Source: UBA7446 sp038143535
GTDB taxonomy: Bacteria; Bacteroidota; Bacteroidia; Flavobacteriales; Flavobacteriaceae
Length of the DNA: 64,000 nt
Assembly: GCA_038143535.1 (NCBI GenBank)
Contig: JAYQMD010000001.1
Location: forward strand, 558,001 to 622,000
Reading direction: 5' to 3'
Shown here: piece after piece, positions 53,285 to 62,664 of the stretch
Layout: the number at the start of each line of letters is the position of its first letter
How positions within the stretch are numbered: position 1 is the first letter of the stretch
The notes under the pieces: generated by a model
What the model was told of the DNA's origin: nothing
The model's input: only the letters and a program-made list of their open reading frames with translations
The model's database searches: none
Position numbers and translations under genes: made by a program

Positions 53285-54199
53285 ATGCATTTAGAAAACA
53301 TTAGAGAAAGTCAAGGGGGACGTTTTGACCGCTACTTGATTGGAAGCCTAATCATCGTATTTACTTTTTTTGTTGCACAACTCCCGCATATCTTTGCCGT
53401 GATTAATGCAGTTGGCATTGGTCAGCTGGATTCGCTTGATATTAATGGTATACTCCAAGCCCTTTCACCAAATACAACCTTAGTGCTTATGCTTTTACCT
53501 TTTGCCGTTGTAGCAGTGTTGGTTTTGGGTATAATACGAAAGTTACATTATATTTCTATTCGTGCATTTATAACTTCACGTGCAAAGATTGATTGGAAAC
53601 GCATTGGTTTTGCTTTTGGGTCAATCGTCTTGTTGAATTTTTTATTTTTTGTCATTTCGTATTGCAGTAATCCATCAGATTTTCAATGGAATTTCGACCC
53701 ACAAGCTTTTGCCACCTTGTTTTTGATAGCCATCGTCTTGGTGCCCTTACAAACCAGTGCAGAAGAACTCTTTTTTCGTGGCTATTTGATGCAAGGATTT
53801 GGTCAAGTTTTTAAGCATCGTATTTTTCCATTGCTCATAACTTCCCTGTTGTTTGGGTTTATGCATTTTGGAAACCCCGAGATTGACAAACTTGGACCCT
53901 TATTGATGGTGTCCTACGTGTCCACGGGTTTTTTCTTTGGCATCATCACACTTATGGACGAAGGTATTGAACTAGCACTCGGATATCATGCTGGTAATAA
54001 TTTGCTTATTTCACTTTTGGTTACTGCTGATTGGACTGCTTTTCAAACCAATTCCTTGTTCTTGGATGTTTCTACTCCGGATGTTTATGTGCTTGCCTTT
54101 ATGCAACTGCCTTTGTTGCTTATATTGTTGGCTCTGTTCAGCTGGAAGTACGACTGGAATAATTGGCGCCAAAGACTGATCAGTAGCCCTAAAGCTTGA
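53285..54199 (+). CDS. CPBP-family intramembrane glutamic endopeptidase
   Basis: A membrane protein with about eight helices. The abortive-infection/CaaX-like active site is complete: SAEELFFRG (Glu-Glu and Arg), FGFMHFGNPE (His) and GYHAGNNL (His). Bacterial members are thought to cleave within the membrane; targets here are unknown. The ATG at 53285 gives 304 residues; an in-frame TTG lies 21 bases upstream. Its stop overlaps the convergent broken GNAT gene. Confidence 0.86.
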   Translation: MHLENIRESQGGRFDRYLIGSLIIVFTFFVAQLPHIFAVINAVGIGQLDSLDINGILQALSPNTTLVLMLLPFAVVAVLVLGIIRKLHYISIRAFITSRAKIDWKRIGFAFGSIVLLNFLFFVISYCSNPSDFQWNFDPQAFATLFLIAIVLVPLQTSAEELFFRGYLMQGFGQVFKHRIFPLLITSLLFGFMHFGNPEIDKLGPLLMVSYVSTGFFFGIITLMDEGIELALGYHAGNNLLISLLVTADWTAFQTNSLFLDVSTPDVYVLAFMQLPLLLILLALFSWKYDWNNWRQRLISSPKA

Positions 54200-54640
54200 G
54201 CAGCATTTTGATATCCCCGCGTTCATAAGGACTATCCTCATTGGGCACTTCGTTGAAACCAAACTTTCGATAGAGATAAATGGAGTTTTCTAATTTTCTG
54301 TTTGAATAGAGTAGTATCTCCTTATTTCCTAAGGCAACTGCTGTGCTGATTCATGTTGAAGTAATTGTTGCCCATAGCCCTTTCCTTGGTGTGCGGCCGT
54401 TATTGCCATTTTTCCAAGCTCTACACAGCCATCAATAGGGGCTAAGATGGCATAGGTGCCGATAACCACTCCATTTAGCTTGCCAAAAAATATTTTTCCT
54501 CCTTTATCAATGATTTCCTCAGCGCAATTTTCAAGTAATAGGGCATCATAGGGTTCTACTACAAAATACTTGTTTAACCACTCCTCATTAAGTGTTTTGA
54601 AAAAAGACCGCAGGGCCGGGGAGTAGGCGCAAATTTCCAT
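54189..54640 (-). pseudogene. GNAT-family N-acetyltransferase, frameshifted
   Basis: With one base restored this is a 150-residue GNAT protein: a start MEICAYSPALRSFFKTLNEEWLNKYF, the acetyl-CoA loop MAITAAHQGKGYGQQLL, then in another frame KEILLYSNRKLENSIYLYRKFGFNEV, the usual C-terminal strand. The frame is lost near 54335-54350, so the first product ends at 54329. Total length is one base short of a whole number of codons. The ATG at 54640 directly follows the fumC stop. The substrate is unknown. Confidence 0.85.
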
Positions 54641-54641
54641 T

Positions 54642-56036
54642 TTAGCCACGCCCTATCATGTTTTTGGGTTGCACCCATTCATCAAACTCTGTTTCGGTAA
54701 GATACCCGGTTTGCAATGCTGCTTCCTTAAGCGTAATCTTGTTTTGATGCGCTAGATTGGCAATTTCTGCAGCCTTGTAATACCCAATTTTTGGATTTAG
54801 TGCTGTTACCAGCATTAAGGAGTTTTTGAGCAACTCGTCAACCTTGTCTGTATTGGGCACTATGCCTTGCGCACAGTTGCTGTCAAAGCTTACACAAGCA
54901 TCTCCAATCAGTTGCGCTGATTCTAAAACGTTTAATGCCATTACAGGTTTGTATACGTTAAGTTCAAAATGGCCTTGTGTGCCTGCAAACGCCACTGCTG
55001 TGTCATTGCCCATAACTTGTGCACAGACCATGGTAAGTGCCTCGCATTGCGTTGGGTTTACTTTTCCGGGCATTATGGAGCTGCCCGGCTCATTGGCCGG
55101 AATAATCAATTCGCCTATACCAGAACGCGGGCCACTGGCCATGATACGTATGTCATTTGCAATTTTAAATAACGAAACGGCCAACTGACGAAGAGCACCA
55201 TGGGTTTCCACAAGTGCATCGTGAGCAGCCAGTGCTTCGAACTTATTTTCAGCTGAAACAAAGGGAAGGCCTGTGAATTGTGCGATATACCGAGATACTA
55301 TTTGGTCATATCCCTTTGGCGTATTGATGCCTGTTCCTACGGCAGTGCCACCGAGTGCCAATTGCGCCAGGTGTGGCAATGTGTTTTCTAAAGCCTCAAT
55401 GCCTTGGTTGAGTTGGGCCACATAACCTGAAAATTCTTGTCCTAAGCTCAAAGGGGTGGCGTCCATAAAGTGTGTACGCCCAATCTTGATGATATCATCA
55501 AAATCAGCAGCTTTTTTAGCCAAGGTATCACGTAACTTTGAAACGCCAGGCAGTGTGACTTCCACAATCTTTTTGTAAATGGCAATATGCATGCCTGTAG
55601 GGAAGGTATCGTTTGAAGATTGCGACTTATTCACATCGTCATTTGGGAGCAGGGTACGTTCGCCTTCGCCCAATACACGCCCTTGAAGTACATGCGCTCT
55701 ATTAGCAATCACCTCATTTACATTCATGTTGGATTGGGTACCCGATCCTGTTTGCCAAGCCACCAAAGGAAAATGTTCGTTGAGTTCGCCTGCTTCAATC
55801 TCGTCACATACCTGTGCGATTAAGTCCCGTTTTTCAGCACTTAAGACACCCAATTCCTCGTTGGTATAGGCAGCAGCCTTTTTGAGAATAGCAAAGCCAT
55901 AGATAATATCAATGGGCATGGAACCGGGACCGCCAATCTTAAAGTTGTTTCTAGAGCGTTCTGTTTGAGCACCCCAATATTTATCGGCTGGTACTTGAAC
56001 GCTTCCCATGGTATCTTTTTCTTTCCTAAACTTCAT
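54642..56036 (-). CDS. fumC: Fumarate hydratase, class II
   Basis: Reversible hydration of fumarate to malate in the TCA cycle; oxygen-stable, iron-free tetramer. The 464 residues include TGSGTQSNMNVNEVIANRA, KIGRTHFMDATPLSLGQEFSGY with the catalytic His, and the signature GSSIMPGKVNPTQCEAL with the catalytic Ser. Intact, followed directly by the broken GNAT gene. Confidence 0.97.
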   Translation of the reverse strand: MKFRKEKDTMGSVQVPADKYWGAQTERSRNNFKIGGPGSMPIDIIYGFAILKKAAAYTNEELGVLSAEKRDLIAQVCDEIEAGELNEHFPLVAWQTGSGTQSNMNVNEVIANRAHVLQGRVLGEGERTLLPNDDVNKSQSSNDTFPTGMHIAIYKKIVEVTLPGVSKLRDTLAKKAADFDDIIKIGRTHFMDATPLSLGQEFSGYVAQLNQGIEALENTLPHLAQLALGGTAVGTGINTPKGYDQIVSRYIAQFTGLPFVSAENKFEALAAHDALVETHGALRQLAVSLFKIANDIRIMASGPRSGIGELIIPANEPGSSIMPGKVNPTQCEALTMVCAQVMGNDTAVAFAGTQGHFELNVYKPVMALNVLESAQLIGDACVSFDSNCAQGIVPNTDKVDELLKNSLMLVTALNPKIGYYKAAEIANLAHQNKITLKEAALQTGYLTETEFDEWVQPKNMIGRG

Positions 56037-56050
56037 GTGGTTGTTTTGTG

Positions 56051-56058
56051 CAAAAATA
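56051..56058 (-). promoter_or_regulatory. -7 element of fumC
   Basis: TATTTTTG on the minus strand, 14 bases before the fumC ATG. No TTG is found at the usual -33 distance. Confidence 0.45.
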
Positions 56059-56081
56059 CAAAAGGATTAGCAAATTGAGTG

Positions 56082-56112
56082 TTGGTCGGTACGCATCCAA
56101 TATGTACATTTG
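56082..56112 (+). promoter_or_regulatory. Promoter of the 53-residue membrane protein gene
   Basis: TTG (56082-56084), 20 bases, then TACATTTG (56105-56112), a full match to the Bacteroidota consensus, 15 bases before the ATG at 56128. Confidence 0.65.
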
Positions 56113-56127
56113 TAAAAACTTTTACCC

Positions 56128-56289
56128 ATGATTGAATTTGATCAATATCTAGGCTTCTTAGCATTCTTGACCATTCTAACTATTGGATTCTGGTTGATGA
56201 TTTTTCTTATCACGTTTGTTATTCCATTTTGGTTGACGGGAAATTTAATGCAGTGGCTTAAAGAAAAACGTCAAAAATCAAAAAAGTAA
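56128..56289 (+). CDS. Small membrane protein, 53 residues
   Basis: I do not recognise a family. The product opens MIEFDQYLGF, has two hydrophobic stretches (about 8-24 and 25-36, possibly a hairpin or one long helix) and ends in a basic tail (WLKEKRQKSKK), the pattern of a small inner-membrane protein with a cytoplasmic C-terminus. It is supported by a textbook promoter 15 bases upstream and by fitting exactly between fumC and the TonB receptor, whose stop codon directly abuts its own. Function unknown. Confidence 0.6.
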   Translation: MIEFDQYLGFLAFLTILTIGFWLMIFLITFVIPFWLTGNLMQWLKEKRQKSKK

Positions 56290-58716
56290 CTACAATTCTA
56301 CCCCTTCACCACCACCATAGTCTCCGTTATCTCTTCCTGGGCGTTCTTTATCTTGTCTAAACCTGTATGTGAATGTAAGTTTGTAAAAAGGCTTACGTCT
56401 CTGGTACTCTGCTTCAGTCAAAATGGTTTCTGTAAACGAACTCCATCTCCATATACCGCTGTTAAACACATCATTAAAATTTAGGTTTATGGTCGCATTG
56501 TTATTCAGAATATCTTTACTCAAACCTATACTGGTACTGCTGTATGCTTTTCGACTTCCGTAGGCCGATTCTTGCGGTCCCATATAACGTATGTTTATTT
56601 GCGTATTGATATCCCAAAGAAGTTTTAGATTGTTGCGGAAATTCCCCGACCAACTCTCATTTTCGTTATCCAGTACTAAGTTTTCATAGGTTCCTTTGTC
56701 AATGGTTTTAAAGATGTTAAAACTTATGTTGGTGCGCCATATTGGTGACCAACGAATAGCACTATTGGCCTCAAAACCAAAGCGATCCTGACTTCCAAAG
56801 TTTACAGGAAAACGCTTTATGACAGCAGTTCTTTCACCATTTACATTAACAAATTCCCCAGACTCAACCGTTATGCGTTGTCTTGGTTCATAGGTGCGTC
56901 TAAAATAGAGAGAGCTATTCAGGGTGAGTTTTTTGAACTGTTTTAAAAAACCTAAATCAAAGCCATCGGAATAACTGGGTCTTAGATTTGGATTCCCTTG
57001 ATAAAAACTGGTTTCACTAGCTCTTGACCTGAAGGGATTTAAATCTCTTGCACCAGGCCTGCTCAAACGACGGTTATAGCCAAAGGTGAGGTTGGCCGTT
57101 TCTGAAAATTCAAAACCAATATTAAGTGTTGGAAATAAGCCATCGAATATATTATTGCCCGTCTCTGAGGTGGTTTTTTGGATAACTGTCCAATCGGTGT
57201 GTTCAAATCTTAATCCCGCCAGGAATGAAAAACTATTCCATTTTTTTCCAAACTGTGAGTACACGGCATGAATGGTTTGCTTGTAGTCTAAAAAGTTTGT
57301 GAGATCTTCGTTAACAACCAAAGCACCGCCTGCAACTTCATTTAAGACAGTAAAGCCCGTGTCTTGGTTTTCGTTGGTGGTTCGATACCCTGCTTCAAAT
57401 TGGGTATTTTTGTCAATAGGCCATACGTAGTCTATTTGGGCTAGAAACTGCTTTTTGCGCTCTTCTGTATTGTTTTTTTCCAGAAAACCAAAGGTGTTTG
57501 TGGGAATAAGAGTTTGCGTTTGTAAATCTGAAAATTCATCTTCAACAATACGCTCTGTTTGAACTGTGACATCAAGTTTATGCCCCACTTCATTAAATTT
57601 GTGGGTAAGTGAAAAGCTAAATTGCTTGCTGACGTCTTTGTCTTCTTCAATTTCAGAGCGCAGCGATAACGTCTTATTTTCGCCTATCAAGGTGTGATTT
57701 TGTTGATTTCCAGTGATGTCTTCCCCATCCCTGTCATTTATTACGTAGGAGAACGTAAATTTTGTTCTCTGAGCAAGGTTAATGTCAACTCCCAAATTGA
57801 CATTGCTACCAACCCTTCTGCGGTCAAAGCTCCGTCTTTCGTAAAATTTATCATAGTTAACCACTGGAGTGTACTTATTTTCTTGAAAGGCACCACCCAT
57901 GTTGGTGTTGTCTCCATAGCCAGAATTGGTAAAGAAATTAAACTTGCCCACCTTGTAGTTAAGACTGGCATTTGCGCCATAGCTATCAAACTTACCGCCT
58001 GAAACATTAAAGACACCGTTAAGTCCTTTTAGGGTGTTTTTTGCTAAAATGATGTTTACAATCCCCGACGAACCTTCTGCTTGATAGCGCGCCGATGGCG
58101 CTGTAATTACCTCAACCCGTTCAATGGATTCAGCGGGGAGGTCTGCAAGTGCATCAATTCCATTAATACCTACTAAGCCAGACGGCTTGCCATCTATGAG
58201 AATGCGAACATTGGCACTGCCACGTAATTCTAAATTGCCGTCTAAGTCTAAGGATAGCGAGGGAATATTTTCCAACACATCCGAGACGTTAGTCCCTTTG
58301 GCATTCAGGTTCTGCCCTACATTATAAACCCGTTTGTCCAACCTGATTTCTACATCCGATCTTCTTCCAACCAAATCAATACCCGCCAATTGGTTTTCCT
58401 TTGGTGTTAATTGCAGGGCACCTAAATTTGTTTTTTTTGTGAGGTTTTTTCTGAAAACAAGGGTTTCAAAACCAACGTAATCCACCTGTATTTCTACATT
58501 CGGAACACTACTTTCAAGGGTGGCTTTTCCTCTTTCATCAGAAACTGCACCGCCAATCAGTTTGTTGTTTGACGCATCGCGTAGTATTACCGTTGCAAAT
58601 GGTAGAAAATCACCTGAATTTTTGTTTTGAATGCTTGCGCTAATGCTGTAACGTTGTTGTGTATAACCAAAACTAGCGCACAGCAGTAGCAAGGACAAAA
58701 TCCCTAATTTTTTCAT
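56290..58716 (-). CDS. TonB-dependent receptor / outer membrane beta-barrel protein
   Basis: An 808-residue outer-membrane receptor: signal peptide (ending near GYTQ), carboxypeptidase-like regulatory domain (about 25-105), a plug-like domain with GTNVSDVLENIPSLSLDLDGNLELRGSANVRILIDGKPSGLVG, then the barrel of the FecA-like outer membrane beta-barrel family. The C-terminus is unusual: a Gly/Asp/Arg-rich tail after the last strand (TYRFRQDKERPGRDNGDYGGGEGVEL). It has no DUF4249 or SusD partner. The ligand is unknown. Confidence 0.9.
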   Translation of the reverse strand: MKKLGILSLLLLCASFGYTQQRYSISASIQNKNSGDFLPFATVILRDASNNKLIGGAVSDERGKATLESSVPNVEIQVDYVGFETLVFRKNLTKKTNLGALQLTPKENQLAGIDLVGRRSDVEIRLDKRVYNVGQNLNAKGTNVSDVLENIPSLSLDLDGNLELRGSANVRILIDGKPSGLVGINGIDALADLPAESIERVEVITAPSARYQAEGSSGIVNIILAKNTLKGLNGVFNVSGGKFDSYGANASLNYKVGKFNFFTNSGYGDNTNMGGAFQENKYTPVVNYDKFYERRSFDRRRVGSNVNLGVDINLAQRTKFTFSYVINDRDGEDITGNQQNHTLIGENKTLSLRSEIEEDKDVSKQFSFSLTHKFNEVGHKLDVTVQTERIVEDEFSDLQTQTLIPTNTFGFLEKNNTEERKKQFLAQIDYVWPIDKNTQFEAGYRTTNENQDTGFTVLNEVAGGALVVNEDLTNFLDYKQTIHAVYSQFGKKWNSFSFLAGLRFEHTDWTVIQKTTSETGNNIFDGLFPTLNIGFEFSETANLTFGYNRRLSRPGARDLNPFRSRASETSFYQGNPNLRPSYSDGFDLGFLKQFKKLTLNSSLYFRRTYEPRQRITVESGEFVNVNGERTAVIKRFPVNFGSQDRFGFEANSAIRWSPIWRTNISFNIFKTIDKGTYENLVLDNENESWSGNFRNNLKLLWDINTQINIRYMGPQESAYGSRKAYSSTSIGLSKDILNNNATINLNFNDVFNSGIWRWSSFTETILTEAEYQRRKPFYKLTFTYRFRQDKERPGRDNGDYGGGEGVEL

Positions 58717-58727
58717 ACTTTTTTTTG

Positions 58728-58735
58728 CAAAAGTA
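58728..58735 (-). promoter_or_regulatory. -7 element of the second TonB receptor
   Basis: TACTTTTG on the minus strand, 11 bases before the ATG at 58716. It lies just beyond the end of the HAD pseudogene. No -33 TTG is seen. Confidence 0.45.
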
Positions 58736-58740
58736 GTCTT

Positions 58741-59370
58741 TTAAACAGTTTTATTTAAAAAAAATTGCGAATTTAGAAAAACGCCAAGCGTTTCAAGATC
58801 TCTTTTGAGTTTTGCTGCGGTTGTTAAGTGAATACCTAGTTTTGTGGCTGCATGTATATTTTCTAACTTAACATCAATAAACACGGCATTTTCGGGCGTT
58901 GACTTGTAACGATTTAGAGTAAGTTTGTATAATTGCGCATCAGGTTGTTCATTTTTTCTGTTCCTGAAACAACAACGCCTTCAAGCCAAGATAGAAAATC
59001 GCAACGCCCCATATCAACAGCAAAAGTTTCATGGCTCCAATTGGTCAGTCCAATAAGTCTGTGTTTGCCTTTTTCTTTGAACCTTTTCAATAGATCTACG
59101 GTGTCTGTATGTTCATAACCCAACATATCTTCTTAGCGATTATAATACATACGAATAAGGCGTTCGTGTTCCGGAAACATGGCTACGTTCTTAAGTAGCT
59201 TGCTTAATGGAGCACCCAGCGTCTTGGTTTTTATTTCACTCCCACGAGCAAATGGTATTTAAAAAGTGGCTCATCTGCTCTTGGTTTCCTCTAAATTCTT
59301 TTAAAAAGACGCAGGCAGGATTCCAATTAATAAGGATGCCACCAAAATCAAAAATTAGGGTATCTATTAT
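58741..59370 (-). pseudogene. Decayed HAD-superfamily hydrolase
   Basis: Read across frames it gives a full HAD-IA (YihX-like) phosphatase: IDTLIFDFGGILINWNPACVFLKEF, EQMSHFLNTICSWE, PEHERLIRMYYNR, TVDLLKRFKEKGKHRLIGLTNWSHETF, FLSWLEGVVVSGTEKM, PDAQLYKLTLNRY and ENAVFIDVKLENIHAATKLGI. Lesions: the start codon is ATA, a Trp codon became TGA, a frameshift before LIRMYY, a second Trp became TAA, a frameshift near 58950, and the catalytic DD motif became DV. A true, well-advanced pseudogene between prfB and the TonB receptor. Confidence 0.87.
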
Positions 59371-59371
59371 A

Positions 59372-60473
59372 TTACAAGGTTTTATTTTTAGGTTGATTTT
59401 GAGACATTAAAAAAGCTTTTAAGAAACGGTCTATGTCACCGTTGAGTACATCTTCAACGGCTGCTGTTTCTTCTTGAGTTCTGACGTCTTTTATTAGTTT
59501 ATATGGGTGGAGCACATAATTTCTTATTTGTGAACCCCACTCAATTTTCATTTTACCGGCCTCTATGTCTTTACGTGTCGCCATGCGTTTTTGTAATTCA
59601 ATTTCATACAACTGAGAGCGAAGCATTTGCATGGCTCGATCCCGGTTATCGTGTTGTGATCTTGTTTCGGAACATGAAATTTGTATGCCCGATGGTTTGT
59701 GTACCAGTTGTACTTTGGTTTCAACTTTGTTCACATTCTGACCACCTGCACCACTAGATCGTGCGGTTGTGATTTCAATATCGGTACTGTTTATTTCTAT
59801 TTCAATGGAATCATCGACCAACGGATACACATAAACAGACGCAAAACTTGTGTGGCGTTTAGCATTGCTATCAAAAGGGGAGATACGTACTAGTCTGTGT
59901 ACGCCGTTTTCACCTTTGAGCCAGCCAAAGGCATAATCGCCTTCTATTTCTAGAGTGACCGTTTTGATGCCAGCTACATCGCCTTCTTGATGGTTGAGCT
60001 CCTTTATTTTAAAGCCTTTTCTTTCGCCCCACATTTGATACATACGCATCAGCATGGCCGCCCAATCACAACTTTCAGTACCCCCTGCACCTGCGGTAAT
60101 TTGAATTACGGCGCTTAGGTTGTCGCCTTCATCTGAAAGCATGTTTTTAAACTCCAGCTCTTCAAAATGGTTGATGGTAATTTCATAATGACATTTGAGT
60201 TCTTCTTCTTCTACTTCATCCGATTTAAAAAATTCAAGCAATACCTCTAACTCGTCAACGAGTAGATTGGCTTTTTCGTAATCGGTAATCCATTGCTTTG
60301 TACTTCTCAATTCACGCATGAATTGTTCCGCTTTTTTGGAGTCATTCCAAAAGTTGGGGTCTAACGTTTTTTCTTCTTTATTGGCAACATCAATGTTTCG
60401 GGCATCAATGTCAAAGATACCTCCTTAGTGCTCCAAGGCGCTCAATTAAACTTTTCAGCTGGTCTTGATTCAA
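59372..60473 (-). CDS. prfB: Peptide chain release factor 2, with programmed +1 frameshift
   Basis: Terminates translation at UGA and UAA. The first frame (from about 60473) gives ~20 codons ending LRRYL, then UGA at 60413-60411; a +1 shift at CUU UGA C continues as LDIDARNIDVANKEE to a 366-residue protein. The UGA-recognising SPF motif (RISPFDSNAKRH) and the GGQ motif (SSGAGGQNVNKVETKVQL) are intact. The start is uncertain: TTG 60473 is preferred, since in-frame ATGs at 60503 and 60506 nearly touch the divergent peptidase start. Its GGQ is modified by PrmC (15501). Confidence 0.94.
60411..60425 (-). promoter_or_regulatory. prfB recoding site
   Basis: On the minus strand AGGAGG (60425-60420) is followed by UAU CUU UGA C. 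The internal Shine-Dalgarno-like element three bases before the CUU slippery codon and the poor UGA-C context are the conserved RF2 autoregulatory frameshift signal. Confidence 0.92.
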
Positions 60474-60507
60474 TTTTTTGTAATTTAGATTATAAAAATA
60501 CATCATT

Positions 60508-62613
60508 ATGCCTTCAAAACTTACCTTAGCAACTTATTTTTGTTTTCTTTTTAGTTGCACCCACATGACACACACTCCACCCGATGCAAATCGCAAGGAC
60601 AAAGAAATGTCCATTCATGGCGATACACGTTTGGACCCATACTACTGGCTTAACGACCGAGAGAATCCAGAAGTAATCCAATATTTAGAAGATGAAAACA
60701 GCTACACCAAGGCTGTACTTAAATCCACTGAAAAGATGCAAAAGCAGCTTTTTGAGGAAATGAAAGGACGTATTAAGGAAGACGATAGTTCTGTGCCTTA
60801 CTTTCTGAACGAATACTGGTACATACGTCGCTATGAAAAAGGGAAGGATTACCCCATTTTTACCCGTAAGCACAAAACACTAGATGCAGTCGAAGAAATA
60901 CTTCTTGACGTAAACGAATTGGCCAAAGACTTGTCTTATTGTCAAGTTTCTGGACTCAGTGTGAGCCCCGACAATACCAAGCTAACGTATGGTATTGACA
61001 CCTTGTCTAGGCGAATTTATACCATCAAAGTTAAAGATTTGATTAGTGGTGAAACCCTCAAAGACGAAATTCATGGCGTAAGTTCCTACGCAGCTTGGGC
61101 TGCCGATAGCGAAACCTTCTTTTACACTTCAAAAGATAAAGAAACCCTTCGCACCGATAAGATTTTTCGTCATAAAATTGGTGATACCCAAGCGTATGAT
61201 GCCATGGTTTTTGAAGAAAAAGATGAAACTTTTTACGCCTTTGTTTATCCTTCAAAATCTCGTGAATACATCATGATTGGTTCTACCAGTACGTTGACCT
61301 CAGAATATCGGTATTTACCTAGCGACAAGCCCACAGGCAAGTTTAAGACTATACAAAAGCGACAGCGCGGATTAGAATATAGTGTTGCACACTTTGAAGA
61401 CACGTTTTACATATCCACAAATGCAGACAACAGTACTAATTTCAAATTGGTCAAGACACCAGTGATATCGCCAAATAAAGATAATTGGATTGATGTGCTT
61501 CCGCATCGTGATGATGTGCTGTTGGAAGGTGTTGAGCTTTTTCGTGATTTTATTGTGGTTTCTGAGCGCATCGACGGATTGCTACAGTTACGTGTAGTCA
61601 AATGGGACGGCAGTGAGGACTATTATATGGATTTTGAAAGTGAGACCTATTCCGCTTCTTTGGGAACAAATGTCGACTTTGACGCCCAAACCTTTAGGTA
61701 TAATTTCACCTCTCTTATAACCCCTTCCAGTGTCATTGATTTCAATACTGTCACAAAAACCAAAGAAGTCAAAAAAGAACAAGAAGTTTTGGGTGGTACT
61801 TTTGATAAATCCAATTATGTAGCCGAACGTTTGTGGGCTACTGCCGATGATGGCACAAAAATTCCAATTTCTTTGGTACGACACATTGATACGGAGTTGA
61901 CCTCCAAAACACCCTTGCTCCAGTATGGATACGGTTCGTATGGGAACACCATTGATCCATATTTTTCATCGGTTCGCTTGAGTTTACTCAACAGAGGATT
62001 TGTATTTGCTATTGCCCATGTCAGGGGTGGAGAGTATTTGGGCAGAACCTGGTATGAAAGCGGCCGACAGCTTGCTAAAAAGAATACTTTCACAGACTTT
62101 ATTGCTTGTTCAAAATTTTTAATTGATGAGTCATATACATCACCAGGGCATTTGTATGCTATGGGTGGTTCGGCAGGTGGATTACTGATGGGAGCCATAA
62201 TGAATATGGCGCCAGAACTTTATAAGGGGGTAGTAGCAGCTGTGCCTTTTGTCGATGTGTTAACGACCATGCTCGATGATTCTATTCCGCTCACGACAGG
62301 AGAATACGACGAATGGGGCAACCCAAACAATGAAACATACTACCACTACATTAAATCGTATTCCCCATATGACAATGTAAAGCCATTGGTATATCCGAAT
62401 ACATTGGTAACAACAGGCTTGCACGACTCACAAGTACAATATTGGGAGCCTGCAAAATGGGTGGCCAAACTTCGTGATGTGCAACAAGGGGATAATTTGA
62501 TTCTATTGCATACCAACATGGATGCTGGTCATGGTGGTGCTTCTGGTAGATTTGAGGCATTAAAAGAAGTTGCTATGGAGTATGCATTCCTGCTTTATTT
62601 AGAAAAGAATTAG
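60508..62613 (+). CDS. S9 family oligopeptidase (oligopeptidase B-like)
   Basis: A 701-residue prolyl-oligopeptidase-family enzyme: N-terminal lipoprotein-like signal (LFSC, Cys17) placing it in the envelope, a seven-bladed propeller (about 95-420) that gates access, and the alpha/beta hydrolase domain with nucleophile Ser555 (GGSAGG), the Asp in TTGLHDSQVQYWEP and the His in DAGHGGASGRFE. Oligopeptidase B relatives cut short peptides after basic residues. It is divergent from prfB with almost no spacer. Confidence 0.92.
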   Translation: MPSKLTLATYFCFLFSCTHMTHTPPDANRKDKEMSIHGDTRLDPYYWLNDRENPEVIQYLEDENSYTKAVLKSTEKMQKQLFEEMKGRIKEDDSSVPYFLNEYWYIRRYEKGKDYPIFTRKHKTLDAVEEILLDVNELAKDLSYCQVSGLSVSPDNTKLTYGIDTLSRRIYTIKVKDLISGETLKDEIHGVSSYAAWAADSETFFYTSKDKETLRTDKIFRHKIGDTQAYDAMVFEEKDETFYAFVYPSKSREYIMIGSTSTLTSEYRYLPSDKPTGKFKTIQKRQRGLEYSVAHFEDTFYISTNADNSTNFKLVKTPVISPNKDNWIDVLPHRDDVLLEGVELFRDFIVVSERIDGLLQLRVVKWDGSEDYYMDFESETYSASLGTNVDFDAQTFRYNFTSLITPSSVIDFNTVTKTKEVKKEQEVLGGTFDKSNYVAERLWATADDGTKIPISLVRHIDTELTSKTPLLQYGYGSYGNTIDPYFSSVRLSLLNRGFVFAIAHVRGGEYLGRTWYESGRQLAKKNTFTDFIACSKFLIDESYTSPGHLYAMGGSAGGLLMGAIMNMAPELYKGVVAAVPFVDVLTTMLDDSIPLTTGEYDEWGNPNNETYYHYIKSYSPYDNVKPLVYPNTLVTTGLHDSQVQYWEPAKWVAKLRDVQQGDNLILLHTNMDAGHGGASGRFEALKEVAMEYAFLLYLEKN

Positions 62614-62656
62614 GTAAAATGATATTAAGTTGATTTTTATTAAATTTACTCACCAA

Positions 62657-62664
62657 TATTTTTG
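62657..62664 (+). promoter_or_regulatory. -7 element of the cysteine-synthase-like gene
   Basis: TATTTTTG, 18 bases before the ATG at 62683. A TTG at 62630-62632 is 24 bases upstream, longer than the usual spacing. Confidence 0.45.

Noticed and set aside
60411..60413. prfB counted as another broken gene
   Set aside because: The AGGAGG and CUU-UGA-C context is the known programmed frameshift, so the internal UGA is functional.
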